Assembly: GCA_036346205.1 (NCBI GenBank) | Contig: JARFJB010001595.1 | Location: forward strand, 1,123,001-1,187,000 | Direction of reading: 5' to 3' | From: Vesta saturnalis | Taxonomy: Eukaryota > Arthropoda > Insecta > Coleoptera > Lampyridae | DNA: 64,000 bases | Shown: one piece after another, positions 44,392-55,670 of the stretch | How positions within the stretch are numbered: the stretch's first letter is position 1 | How the letters are laid out: each line of letters begins with the position of its first letter | Position numbers and translations under genes: made by a program | The notes under the pieces: generated by a model | What the model saw: the letters and a program-made list of their open reading frames with translations, nothing else | The model's database searches: none | What the model was told of the DNA's origin: nothing

Positions 44392-44736
44392 ACTGTTCCC
44401 ACGAGTAAGGGAAGAAAAATACGTCGACCGCAACAGTGCTTCCATGGTACGGCAAGGCTTAACTAATTGCAACGAGAGGCAGCCAGGTATCTCGAGGGCT
44501 CCGTTAACGACTAACTAGGTATAGCCATGCATCTCTGGGCACGGATCGCATTACACCGTAGATTTCCGATTTGGTAATGAAGTTTACTCTCCGGACGGTA
44601 AACATTAAAACAAGACATAGACAACAGACATGGCGACAATGAAGACTAACGACCTGTGATCTCTTAGCTTCACCACTGCTGGCAACAGTGGCTACTGAGC
44701 CTCCCCACCACGTCAAGGTGGATCTCGTCGGGGAGG
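44392..44736 (-). promoter_or_regulatory. LINE 4 5' UTR
   Basis: The sense strand begins CCTCCCCGACGAG, and GGGGAGG about 30 nt later closes a 7-bp terminal hairpin with an inner CCAC/GTGG stem. A second hairpin is CCACTG-TTGC-CAGCAGTGG. The last ~60 nt before ORF1 (CACTGTTGCGGTCGAC...CTCGTGGGAAC) match the other copies. The rest does not. Confidence 0.5.
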
Positions 44737-44879
44737 TATTATTATTATTGTTATTATTATTACTATTCTTATTATTATTGTTATTATTATTACTATTATT
44801 ATTATTATTTTTTGTGGCTGTAACTGCAAGGTTATTTGCCTTTTGCTACGCTACTGGTGTATACGCTATTTTGTGGATT

Positions 44880-47800
44880 CTATATTTTGTTGAATATTCC
44901 TATTTCTTTCAAATACTGTAATACTTTGGTAATTTTAGCTTTTTCTATTCTGAGGTCTATCTGTGTTCCATTATCGATGCCTAACCGTTCTCTGGTAGCT
45001 TTTAGATCTTTACAAGACTCGAGGATGTGTTGTACAGTAAGTTTTCCATTGCAATATGTACATCTTGGTTGTGGTTTAGCGTTTAATATGTATGAATGGG
45101 TTAATTGCGTGTGTCCTATTCTTATTCGTGTTAAAACTACACTCTCCTTTTTCGTCATTTGTGGAAAACTCTTTCTTTTCTTGGGTGTTGGTGTATGTAA
45201 CTTCAAGAGTCTATTTTCTGCTGCCCATTCTTTTTCCCATTCATGCCACACTATATTTTTAATTTCTGCTTCATCTGTTTCTGGTGGATATTTTAGGTGA
45301 AGCTTCTGTAGAACGTCTTTCAGCCTACTAACTACTACACTCGGTTTTGCATCCGGTTTTACACTTTCGTTTTCGAAGAATATTTGGTATATAAAGTGGT
45401 TAGGGAGATTTATTATTTTCATAGCATATTTTAATAGTAGCCACATTCTTCTAAATCTTAGCGGTAGTATGCCTGATTCTACGTGTAAACTACTACTTGG
45501 GCTTGTTTGATATGCCCCAATCGCATATCGTATGCATACGTTTTGTATAACATCCAACGCTTTGAGGTTGGAATACGCAGCGGTTCCATACGCTGTGGAT
45601 CCATAGTCGAATAGACTTAATATTAGAGCGTTATATACCCGTATGAGAATTTCCTATCGGCCCCCATTTTGAGTTTGAGAGAAATTTTATTATGTTCAAC
45701 CTTTTTCGAGCTTTTGTTGCCACATTGTCGACATGACACTTCCATGTGAGTGTACTATCAAGTGTTATTCCTAGGAATTGGTAATTAGTAACACACGTGA
45801 TTTTATTTCCTCTCAGAAAAAGGTTTGGGGGACGATGCGGGCGTCGCAGTTTGCAGAAATGTACGCACACAGTCTTCGTTGGAGAAAAACGAAATCCTAC
45901 ACTTTCTGCCTCATTTAATACTGCGTTTATTGCGGTTTACATAGGTTTATTGTGTGTCATATCGCCTTTTGATGATGTGTATAAGGCTAAGTCATCCACG
46001 TACATGCATCGGACTATTTTCTCATGTAGTGAATTCGTTAGTTCATTTACTGCTATAATGAACACGGTTACACTGATTGGTGACCTTTGGGGTATTCCAT
46101 TTTCGAGAAGATGTTTGGTAGATAAATGATTTTCTACTCTGACTTGGAAATATCGTTCAGTTAAAAAGGATTTTATAAAGTTAAACATTTTTCCTCTTAT
46201 CCCCCAACGATGGATCTTTTCCAGTACAGCATATCGCCATACGGTGTCGTATGCTTTTTCTAGATCAAAAAAGACAACGGTGCCGTGTTCTCTTTTGTTG
46301 AATGTTTCCTGTATTGCTGAGGAGAGGAGAATTATGTTATCTCTTGTCGAAACCTGCTTGATATTTGTTAATAATTTTATTGTCTTCTAAGTATTTTATT
46401 AACCTTTTATTAATCATTCTCTCAAGTATTTAACTTATACAGCTAGTGAGTGATATTGGTCTATAGCTAGCAACACTAAGTTTATTTTTATTGGGTTTTA
46501 GAATGGGGATTATTATTGATGTTTTCCATCCTAAGGGATATTCTCCTTCTGACCATAATTTGTTAAAAATGTAAATCAGATCCATGGTTCCAGTAAAAGG
46601 TAAATTTTTTAACATGGAGTACGTGATTTTGTCGATACCAGGCGAGGTGTCCTTTACACATTTTAACGCGTTGTCTAATTCGTCTACTGTAAACTCTGAA
46701 TTATAGTCACTTTCGTTATGTTCAAAGTAGTCAAAAGAGGTTTGTCTACTAATCATCCTTTGTTTAAATTCAGAGGTATATTGATTTGAACTGCTGACTT
46801 CTTCAAGATATTGTGAAATTTTTTTCTGATACGTCCTTTGGACCGGTAACTAGTTTTCCGTTATCTTCTAAAATAATTGGAACATTGTTAGAGTTTTTTC
46901 CGGACACCGATTTGATTTTAGTCCATATTTCTGTGCTAGTGGTTCTGGTATTCAGGGCCGACACGTAATTTTGCCAAGATTTTCGTTTTTCATCTAGTAT
47001 TAGACGGCGCGCTATTGCTCTTGACTTTTTAAATTTTATTAAATTTTCTGTAGTTGGATTCTTGATGAACCTTTGAAGTTCCTTTTTTCTATTTTTTATT
47101 GCATCTGCAATTTCTCCATTCCACCAAGGAACCGCACGTTTCTGTTGGTATTTATTGTTTTGCGGTTTAGATTTTTCAGCTGCTTCTATAATCGACGATG
47201 TGATGCTATTTACCAGAGAATTTGTTTCTTGGTGTTTGTTTATCGGAGGAATATTTGCTTTGAATTTTGGCCAATCTGCATGTTTTAACAACCATTTCCT
47301 TATGGGAACGCGATCCTTTTCTGTGTTTCCTGTAGAAATTGTTAAGGGAAAATGGTCGCTTCCAAAAAGATCCGGTATTTGATCCCAGGTGTAATTAATT
47401 GCTACCCGTGATGTACAGAAAGTGAGGTCAATTGCGCCAAAGTTGTTTGATTTAGCATTAAAATGAGTAGGTTTTCCATTATTTAGGATTACCATGTCTG
47501 TTTCGTCCAAGAGAGCTTCTATTTCTTTTCCTCTAGTGTCGCACTTTGCGGATCCCCACAGTGTGCTATGAGCATTGAAATCGCCCAGTAAAATTTATGG
47601 TTTTGGCAATTGGTCTATCAGTTGCTTTAGTTCATTTTTTGTCCAGTTGCCGTCTGGTAGGTATATATTACATAGTGTAACATTCACTGGCGAGCGGATG
47701 TTTACTGCTACTGCTTGGATATTTGTTTTCAATTTTAATGTATTAAACAAACAGCTATTATGTAAGAAGATGGCGACTCCTCCTTTTGCTCTGCCTGCGT

Positions 47801-47975
47801 ATACATCATCATATCGAACACAATCATAATTTCTAAGTTTATATTTATCAGTATTTTTAAAATGTGTTTCCTGCAAGCTAATTACTGTTGGATTTTCCTT
47901 GCTTATAAGCAGTTTAAGTTCGTCCGATCGTTTGATGCAGCCATTAATATTCCATTGTATAAATGTGAATGTAAA
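44880..47975 (-). pseudogene. LINE 5 ORF2: endonuclease and RT, RNase H absent
   Basis: The endonuclease starts FIQWNINGC (47960), with QETHFKNTD, GGVAIFLHN, NIYLPDGNW and a GDFNAHSTLWGS-type block near 47570. IDLTFCTSRVA and FGSDHFPL follow (47510-47350), and the linker has VPWWNGEIADA. RT has SPGIDKITYSML, YRPISLTSCIS, ENGIPQRSPISV and catalytic MYVDDLALY (46000). The last part (45557-44880) goes straight from the thumb block YAIGAYQTSPSS to WHEWEKEWAAEN, RIRIGHTQLTHSY, the zinc block CTYCNGKL...H-x4-C and GIFNKI-stop. This region is one continuous open frame of 225 residues, so the ~130-residue RNase H is missing without a frame break. Confidence 0.85.
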
Positions 47976-48127
47976 ATACTAATATTGTATAAATAAATAA
48001 TAAATATAGATAAATAAATATTATATGATAACGGACAATTTTACATATATTGTATAAATAAATAATAAGTAAAGATAAATACTATATGACAACGGACAAT
48101 TTAACATATATATATTGGCAGACAAAC

Positions 48128-48180
48128 AAATACGAATATATCACAGATTGATTTAGTATCACAGTTCGAATATCACTTCT
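48128..48180 (-). promoter_or_regulatory. TATCACAG box cluster, LINE 5 spacer
   Basis: Two exact TATCACAG copies and a partial ATATCACTT immediately after the ORF1 reading frame. Confidence 0.6.
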
Positions 48181-48984
48181 TGTTTTGACTAGCACTGTCT
48201 TTCCTAGATTTGCTTCTAGGTCGACCGACCTTTTCTTTTCTTTTCGGGTGGCTGGGTTTATGAACTCCGAAATGGAGTTTGTATCCTCGCCACATACCGA
48301 GGTTGAAGAGCAACTAAGGCTCGGCTTTCTTTTTTCACCACGAAATTCTGCGTCCATACGTTCTACCTCTGTCAAGATAGACGATGTAGATGGAGCGTTA
48401 TGTAATATACTTAACTCTTCTCTTATAATTTTTTTAATTTCTATAGCTATTTCAGCTTTTTCAAGATTGTTTTGAGTTGGGTTATTTATATTTTTACTAA
48501 TCAAGGTCACTTCTTCCTTAATTATTTTTCTAATTTCAGGAATTATGCTGAGTAGTGCAACATCACTCTTAGAGGCAGCTGTTACTTGAGCGAAAGTTGC
48601 TTGACTGGTAACAGCTGATCCCTCCATCTGTTTAGCTTGCGGGTAAGTTATTTTGTTTAGAACCATTATTTCTTTGATTCTATATTCTTTTTTATATTCA
48701 GGACACCCTTTCCAAACAGCTAGATGGTCTCCTTTGCAATTTGGGCATTGCTTTGGATTTTCACATATTGTGCCATCATGTGAGGATTTACCACATACGC
48801 ATATTTTAGAATTTTTGCATATCTGTGCGGAATGCCCAAACTTCTGACAGTTATAACACCTGAGTGGTGCTGGTATATACGGCCTGACTTTTAGGGGATA
48901 CATTGCTGCTTTAATAGACCTAGGTAGAGTATCCCTTCCAAATGTGAGAATGTGGTTTGGAGTATCCACCCATTTTCCTTCCTT
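48174..48984 (-). pseudogene. LINE 5 ORF1 (gag-like), 5'-truncated
   Basis: Begins inside the RRM-like domain (NHILTFGRDTLPRSIKAAM). Three zinc knuckles follow at 48870-48690: CYNCQKFGHSAQIC, CVCGKSSHDGTIC and CPNCKGDHLAVWKGC. EIMVLNKITYPQAKQ and a charged helical region (IIPEIRKIIKEEV) come next. The Ser-rich tail is followed by a basic C-terminus. It is open over 295 residues in one frame, so it is well preserved apart from the missing first ~150 residues. Confidence 0.8.
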
Positions 48985-49149
48985 TTTATTATTATTATTA
49001 TTATTATTACTATTACTATGACTACCATTATTTTTTTTTTGTTGGCATTAACTACTGAGGTTAATTTGCCTATATCATTTTGTGATTTCGTCTCTTCGTT
49101 TTCTCATACTAAGGCCGTTCAGTTGTCAGATTTTTAGGTTTAACCCTGA

Positions 49150-52100
49150 TAAATGTAGGAATTGAAGTACTTCCTTTATTCTTCTTCTATTTATTTGTAG
49201 CGTATTTTAAATGGGTCCTTTGTGTCATAGATTTCTCACTGTATTTGTAGTCCTTGACAGTCAGTAAAGAAATGTTTGATTGTTAACCGTGCATTACATT
49301 TGTGGCATACCTTCCGGGGGAGTCTGTCAATATATCATCGTGGGTCATCTTTGTATGACCTATCCGCAACCTTGCAATGACCACACTGTCACGTCTTGAC
49401 ATTTCTGGGTAGTGGGTATTTTGGGCGATCCTTGATTATCGGTAAATGTTCCTTAAGGGAGGTATTTTGCCACAAATCTAACACCTAACCTTTAACGTAC
49501 ACCTCGTTAGTCGTTTCCTGTGATGGGATCTGCAGTGCGATCGTTTGGTTGGTAAGTTGTACATATATGGAAGTACTTAATGTTCTGCGCGTGGTTTCCT
49601 TTCTGCTTATCAGCCCATAATCGAAGTGTGTTGGCTTTGTACTAACTTTACTAGCATCTTTTTGTAGTAGCCACATGCACCAAAATTTTAAAGGTAAAAC
49701 ACCAGCTTCTGCACATAAACTATATAAAGCACTTGTGGGGAAAGCTCCCATACTGTATCTTAGTGAAACGTTTTGAATAGTATCTAGTTTCTTTAGACGA
49801 GAGAACGCAGCTCCATATGCATTGTACCCGTAGTCTACTCTCGACAGAATTAGCGATTTGTAAATTCTTAGTAAAATTTCCCGGTTTGTGCCCCATGTTG
49901 TATTTAATAGACATTTTATAACGTTCAGGACGTATCTGGATTTTGTATTAACGTAATCTATATGGTTTCTCCATGAAAGCGTTGGGTCGAGGATCATACC
50001 AAGAAATTTTGTTTGAGATACGATGTTGATGCGGTTTCTTCAAGGTACAGGTTAGGCTCTTAAAGTGACGTTCTTATTTGCAGAAATGCATGCCAACTGT
50101 TTTTCAATGGGAAAACTAAATCCTAGTTTATGAGCCTGTTCACTACGGTATTAATTGGGGTTTGTAGCTCGTTGTTAACCTGAACGCCTATTTTGCCTGA
50201 TATGCAGATAACGATATCGTGCACATATATAGAGTGGCCTATTGTTGGTTTAAGAGTGCTCGTAATACCGTTTACGGCTATGTCAAATAATGTAACGCTG
50301 AGTGGAGATCCCTGGGGTATTCCGTTTTCTAATGTACTCTCGGAAGATACAGCGTTTCCAATTCGCAATTTGAAACGCCTACTGTCTAAAAATGATCTTA
50401 TGATGTTGACTAACTTTCCTTTTATTCCCCATTGATGTATTTTCTCTAACACAGCAAATCTCTAAACTGTCGTTAGTCTTCTCTATGTCAAAGAATACCG
50501 CTGTTAGACGTTCCGTTCTTTCAAAGCCTTCACAAATGGCTGCACCAAGTTATCATTAGTGCCGTTGCTTCTTCTGAATCCTAACTGATAGTGATCTACC
50601 AAGTTGTTTTGTTCAAGTATATTAACCAATATTTTATTAATAATCTTTTCTAACATTTTTCCTGTACAGCAACATAGGGAGGTGGGACGGTGCTGTTGGG
50701 TTTTAACGGATCCTTATTAATTTTTAAAATTGGCGCTACTATTGCCGTTTTCCACAATTCTGGATTCCAAATTTTATTATAAATATAGAACAGATCCTGC
50801 AAACTTGAATGTGGTAAATTATTTAACATTCCGTTAGAGATATTATCGATCCCCACCCACTTTAGCTTCATGAAGAGCAATACGAAGTTCTTTCATTGTG
50901 ATCGGTCCATTATATCCTTGGTCGATTATTTCGGTAAAATCTAACGGTGCTTGTCGTGTGTCTCTCTCGGGTTTATAATCCTTATTGCTGTTATTTGAAC
51001 TGCTCACTTACTGGCATTGAACAGCGAGTTGTTCTGCTACTTCAGAAGGTTCGGTGAATAGGTTACCGTTAATTTCCAATTTTGGAAGACCTTTATTTTG
51101 GTGTTTCCCTGATATGGCACGTATTTTTGTCCATAGTTCTGTAGCTGGTGTCGTTGTTTGCATTGAGTTAACGAGTCTTTGCCATGAAATCCTCTGTGAT
51201 GCTTTAATTCCTCGTCGTGCTTAGTCTTTTAAAGTTGATGTCGATAGTAGGGTTTTGAGAGAATTCCTTTAAAGCGGCTTTTCTCGCTTTGACTGCTTCG
51301 CCGAGTTTCGGGTTCCACCAAGGTACAGGTATGCGATTTAATTTGCGTCTAGTTCTAGGAATTGTTGTTTCAGCAGCTTGCAGAATCGATTCCTTAAGAT
51401 AGTTTACCATATAACCGACTTTCAGCGCTCTATTGATAAGACGTACCTTGTTCTTGAAATTGTCCCAATTGGCTCTTGTTAAGCTCCATTTTACCGGTAG
51501 CGTTGTATGGTTCTTACGTTGCGACGTGTTGATGAAAACCATGCAGATCATTAGCTACCTCCCATGTAAGATTCGCCGCTAATCGCGGAGAGCATAATGT
51601 GAGATCGATCGAAGAAACCTTATTCGATCTGGCGTTAAAAAAGGTTGGATTCTGGATAGTATTAAGCAAGACTAACCCTATGGTATCCAGTACGTCCTCC
51701 ATTGCTTTCCCTTTTCTGGCGTACTTATCGGAATCCCACAAAGGACTGTGGGGGTTAAAGTCACACAAAAGTAAGAGCGGTTTTTGAAGTTGGAAAATAA
51801 GGTTCTTTATGTCTAGAGATGAGCACGTGTTGTCTGGTAAGTAAAGATTACAGATTGTGATTTTATGAGGGTGAGACACGCGTACCGCAACTGCTTGTAA
51901 TTGGGTATGTAATAGTATTTCCCTCCAAACACAGTCATTGTGAATGAAGATTGCAACGACGCCTCTTGCACGTTTTTCATGAGGCATGTCCCTCCTAACT
52001 CCAACGTATTTAGGTAGTATGGATTTATCTTATCTCTTAAAATGTGTTTCGTGGATACAAATGGCTAATGGTGTGTTCATTTGCGATTAATCTCAACTCA

Positions 52101-52165
52101 CTTGAGCTTTTTTGACATCCGCTGCAATTGCATTTTTCCATTTCCATTTGTAGATTTAATTTGTA
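49150..52165 (-). pseudogene. LINE 6 ORF2: endonuclease and RT (YVHD), RNase H absent
   Basis: The endonuclease starts near 52145 (CNCSGCQKSSSELRLIANE). AIFIHNDCV, NLYLPDNT, LLLCDFNPHSPLWDS and SIDLTLCSPRLA follow (51987-51540). The linker has PVPWWNPKLGEA. RT has VGIDNISNGML, then ENGIPQGSPLSVTLF. The active-site box reads YVHDIVI, so one catalytic Asp is His. The thumb block YSMGAFPTSALYS (49750) is followed within about 90 residues by DLWQNTSLKEH and a frame-broken RLRIGHTK and C-terminal zinc block near 49300. There is no room for an RNase H. Confidence 0.8.
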
Positions 52166-52278
52166 TAAAATGACAACGAACAAAATAAATAATGACAGCA
52201 AAAGAACACATAGTGCATAAATAAAAACAGGTAATTGACTAGGAAGGTGGAGGAATATATAAATATACACTCAACGAA

Positions 52279-52652
52279 TCAAATGCTATTTTGATTGGTG
52301 ATTGGTGTATTATACGTAAGCACGTATACTAGGCTTTCTTTTAGTGTTCCCTCTCTTCTCGATTTTAGTCTGCGGGCATCGATTACTCCTTGAGGAGCAA
52401 GCTCCCTGCATATCTCTTCTATTGAGAAATTCAACAAATCACGACAGTACTCAACTCCTTTACTTATATTTAAAGTTTTATGTCGGATAACCACTATGTC
52501 ATAGTCGAGTAATCTATTTGTATTCATTATTATTTTTGATTGATATGTAGAACTGCTTTCAACTAAACGGCCGTCTTTAACTTTTCTTATCATTTTTAGA
52601 GTTCCAAGTTTTTCATATAACGCTTTGCTTGTAAGGTTATTTCGACGCATCG
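52279..52652 (-). pseudogene. LINE 6 ORF1 fragment (RRM-like domain only)
   Basis: Residues KALYEKLGTLKMIRKVKDG, TYQSKIIM, VIRHKTLNISKGV and EEICRELAPQGVIDARR correspond to the N-domain of the gag-like protein in the other copies. It ends near QNSI and is followed within about 100 bp by the ORF2 start. The knuckle half and the TATCACAG spacer are therefore deleted. Confidence 0.75.
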
Positions 52653-52659
52653 TGTATGT

Positions 52660-54400
52660 GCAGTATTTTGATAACGTATGTAAAGTACTTTGAGTGCGGC
52701 TGAAGTGAGTTTGGATGAAAAGAATTTTTTTTGGTGAATGCGTAATGTAAGTTGGCGTAAATGATACGCCACTGGATTTTTAATGAAGCCTTAGTTATCG
52801 TATGAAGGAATATTTGAATGTTATCGAAAAATTGTCATGCTAAAAGCGTTAAATTTGGTTGAGAAATAATGTTTTGAGTAAATTTTTATTGATACGGTAC
52901 TGGTAAAACTACTAGTCTTTTTACTACTATGTATGAAGGAATTTGAACTAAAGAAATGGTTGTATACGTACGAATGAGTGAGTTTCTGGTATGTTGAAAT
53001 TGTATTAACGTGCAATAAGGAATATGGATACATGTTTTTGATTGTGGAAATTTTTGGTAATTTTGTGCAATATTGGAAAATTGAATGCGTATGTGTACGT
53101 TAGGGGACATTAGAATGGGATGATTTCGCGAAAATGATGTCTAAATTAAATTCGCGCACATGCAAAATATGTATGAAAAGACGAAGAACGACCTGGTGAG
53201 TATACTGAGGGAATGTGGCGATGATAGATGATTTCCTCGAAGAAATTTGATAAATTTTCACGTAAAATAAAGATGGCGTCGGGTGTTGCACAGGGTAGCA
53301 TGTTTGAGTCCATGTTGGACATTGTGACGCGCTGTAGATGTGCAGTAGACACGCGATTATGATTTTGAATTTAGCGCGAGATGCATTTGGAAAGGAGGGC
53401 TAAAGGCATATAAGAGAGTGCCTGTCTTGAAATAAGAAAAGGAAGCTTAAGCGGTTGACGAGAGTGGACGTCGCGCGCGCTTAGTTATGATTAACGTTTA
53501 GAATGTTTCAGTGTGTGAGTTTGTTTATGAAAATCGTAATGTGTGCAACGTATAAGTAGAACGACTGCAATAACCCCTAGTGGGATTAATCATAAGTAGA
53601 CATTCATAAATAAACCAGGTAGTAAATTGAGGGTTGTAAGGTTGTATTATTTTTCTTTAATAAATTAAAAGTGCTTATGCAGATCTGAAAATTAAACAAG
53701 TATTTTGTTAAAAGTGTTTAGTACAGCGCGTGGCATTACAATCATAAGTTTAAGTAACCACTCAAGTTAACAGAGTGAAAATTGTAAAAGTAGCTTAATG
53801 AAGTGGTGGTTCGAAGTACATTAGTACAATCGTTAGCAAATAGAATTCGATTGTATAAAAAGCAGATAAGGGTTTCGATATCCCAATGGTAAGCAAACAT
53901 ACCCTTTGTGTTAAACGTGTATGTAGTGAAGAGCTAACATCTATACATCAATACGATGTTATGCTAAATTAAAGAAAAACAAAAGGGACCATGAAGATAT
54001 GTGAATGAAGAACTGTTCGCGGGTGCGTTAAAGGAATATGGTTGTTGTGTGTGCACCCAAAGTGCTGGCCAATTTAAAGGCCGTTAGCGAATAAAGCATT
54101 ACATCTCACCGATTAAATGCACTACATATCATACTGGCAGATTGAATGACATTTATTGTAAGAAGTAGCTGTAAGACTTATTGACGCATACGAGCACGGT
54201 CACCTTTTTAAGGCAATTTTCTTTCATTGCTTTGACGATTATTCATTTAAGTTGAAATAAAAAAAAGGTGGTCGAGCTGTATCAACATATTTTTTTGTAT
54301 ATGTTTAGTTCTAAGATTTGGGGATTTTTTAAGTTAGGGCTATTTGGTGGTTTCAACCACGGTTGTGTAAATATTTATCCACAATATATGTACAGAATGT
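52660..54400. other. unique-looking interval, no supported gene
   Basis: Mixed composition with a small GC-rich patch near 53470 (GTCGCGCGCGC). Short minus frames (52821-53352) have no recognisable motif. A TATAAG within GGCATATAAGAGAGTGCC at about 53408 is a weak promoter candidate only. Confidence 0.35.
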
Positions 54401-54409
54401 TTAAGTTAC

Positions 54410-54639
54410 TTACTACTTTTCTGAAAAAGGGTCGATATTGGGGGCGACAACAATCAGATAACGCGAAAAGATCAACCAAAAAAATTTACTTTAATGAAAG
54501 TCTGGTAAATGAGCTAAGGATTATTTATAGAGAAACCAGAAAAGAAGCATTAATTTTGAAGTATAAATTTGTATGGATTAAAAATGGCAGAATTCTAATT
54601 AAGAAAGGTAAAAATTCAAAAGCAATGATGATTAATTAG
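54410..54639 (+). pseudogene. LINE ORF1p C-terminal (FP-like) fragment
   Basis: Plus-strand fragment with KKIYFNESLVNELR, YKFVWIKNGRILIKK and KAMMIN-stop. This is the same C-terminal domain as in the ORF1-only element at 27.24 kb, but diverged. No coiled coil, PHD finger or ORF2 lies nearby. It is a relic of another non-LTR insertion. Confidence 0.65.
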
Positions 54640-55139
54640 CAATTTGAATTTCATATTTCATATTCATATTTGGTGTAAGGTTAAAGGTGCTTGAGTGTTG
54701 GATTATTGATAAACTGTTTTTGGAAATTGACGTTTAATAGAATATAAATTTAATTCTCACATTTATCGAAGTTTATTCAGAATTATAAAACAAATACAAA
54801 AATAGTTTGCTTCAGAGAAAAATAGGCCTTTAATTAGAATTAATTTTTTTTTGTTTTCTACATTTTTTAAGAGTTAGTATTTTTTTGAGTTAATGTAGGT
54901 ATAGGAACGGCGTTAATTAACACTTAAACATACATTTCGTATTATTTTATTTAAAATATGGATAAAAATAAAAATAGTATAAGAATATGCAGAAAACACA
55001 ATTATTATCTTAAAATTATTTTGTGTTTCATATTGTATGATTTAGAAGAATAATGTATTATGAAATTGCGAGAAAAAAAATTAGGCGGTGGTCTAGCGGT
55101 ATTCCTAAAAAACAATATTTTTCTGTAAACATGCAACAT
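54640..55139. other. AT-rich non-coding interval
   Basis: Nothing recognised. It may be the 3' UTR of the preceding ORF1 relic. Confidence 0.4.
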
Positions 55140-55670
55140 CTTCTTTATACGTTTATAACGGAAACAGGCAACATTGTAAAAACAAGAAACTAATCTGTCA
55201 GAATGACATTTAAAACTTCATGTCAGATAGATATTAACATATACATGTTAACTAAAAAAAATTCCCAACCCGCTCGTTTCTACAAGACATCAATAATGCA
55301 GTGTAACCATGTTTATTCATAATTTAATTCATTTTTTGACGTTATATTAAAAAACTTTATAAAACACTTACATCGATATGTTCAAGGTGTTTGTATATTT
55401 CTCCCAAAATCTAATTAGTTCTAAGCCTAATGAAAACAAGCTTAAATACAAAATTTTAAAGTACGTAGATATTTCGTTCTGGAGTTATCGTGGATACAAA
55501 CATACATACACACAGAGACCCAGACATGATGGCCGATCTTGGCGAAAATTGGCCAAAAGTTGTAAAATGAGCTAATAAGTCGATTTAGCGATAGTGAAAC
55601 AAAGTCTATTGTATAACATTCTATACCTACATAATTATGCATATGTAGGTTGGAAGTTAAAAATTAAAGC
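55140..55670. repeat. dispersed repeat B, copy 2
   Basis: Counterpart of 13380-13920 without the microsatellite expansion. Its centre (55505-55600) therefore preserves the original sequence (ACACAGAGACCCAGACAT, GGCCGATCTTGGCG). Confidence 0.75.

Larger units (their letters stand above)
39131..44736 (-). mobile_element. I-clade-like LINE 4, best-preserved copy of the array
   Basis: About 5.6 kb with all parts: ~345-bp 5' UTR, ORF1, spacer with TATCACAG boxes, ORF2 with endonuclease, RT and RNase H, and a 3' UTR. The 5' end (CCTCCCC...GGGGAGG terminal hairpin in sense) directly abuts the (TTA)n tail of LINE 5. Its 5' UTR is not like those of LINEs 1 and 3, so at least two subfamilies are mixed. 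No TAA tail of its own remains. Only a handful of frameshifts separate it from being open. Confidence 0.9.
44737..48984 (-). mobile_element. I-clade-like LINE 5 of the tandem array, without RNase H
   Basis: (TAA)n tail at 44737-44813 (TTA on plus), joined directly to the 5' end of LINE 4. ORF2 and most of ORF1 are present. The 5' end is truncated inside ORF1 at about 48984, where the tail of LINE 6 begins. The RNase H domain is absent. Confidence 0.85.
48984..52652 (-). mobile_element. I-clade-like LINE 6, rightmost copy, without RNase H
   Basis: (TAA)n tail at 48984-49050, abutting the truncated ORF1 of LINE 5. The 5' end is lost inside ORF1 near 52652. An internal deletion removes the zinc knuckles and spacer. 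ORF2 is degenerate. Confidence 0.8.

Noticed and set aside
26244..49015. (TTA)n blocks as independent microsatellites
   Set aside because: Each block sits exactly at the 3' end of a LINE, in sense (TAA)n, so they are better explained as element tails.
52821..53352. Several minus-strand frames of 60-75 codons
   Set aside because: They overlap in different frames, have AT-driven composition rich in Ser/Ile/Tyr and show no motif, so they are treated as chance frames.
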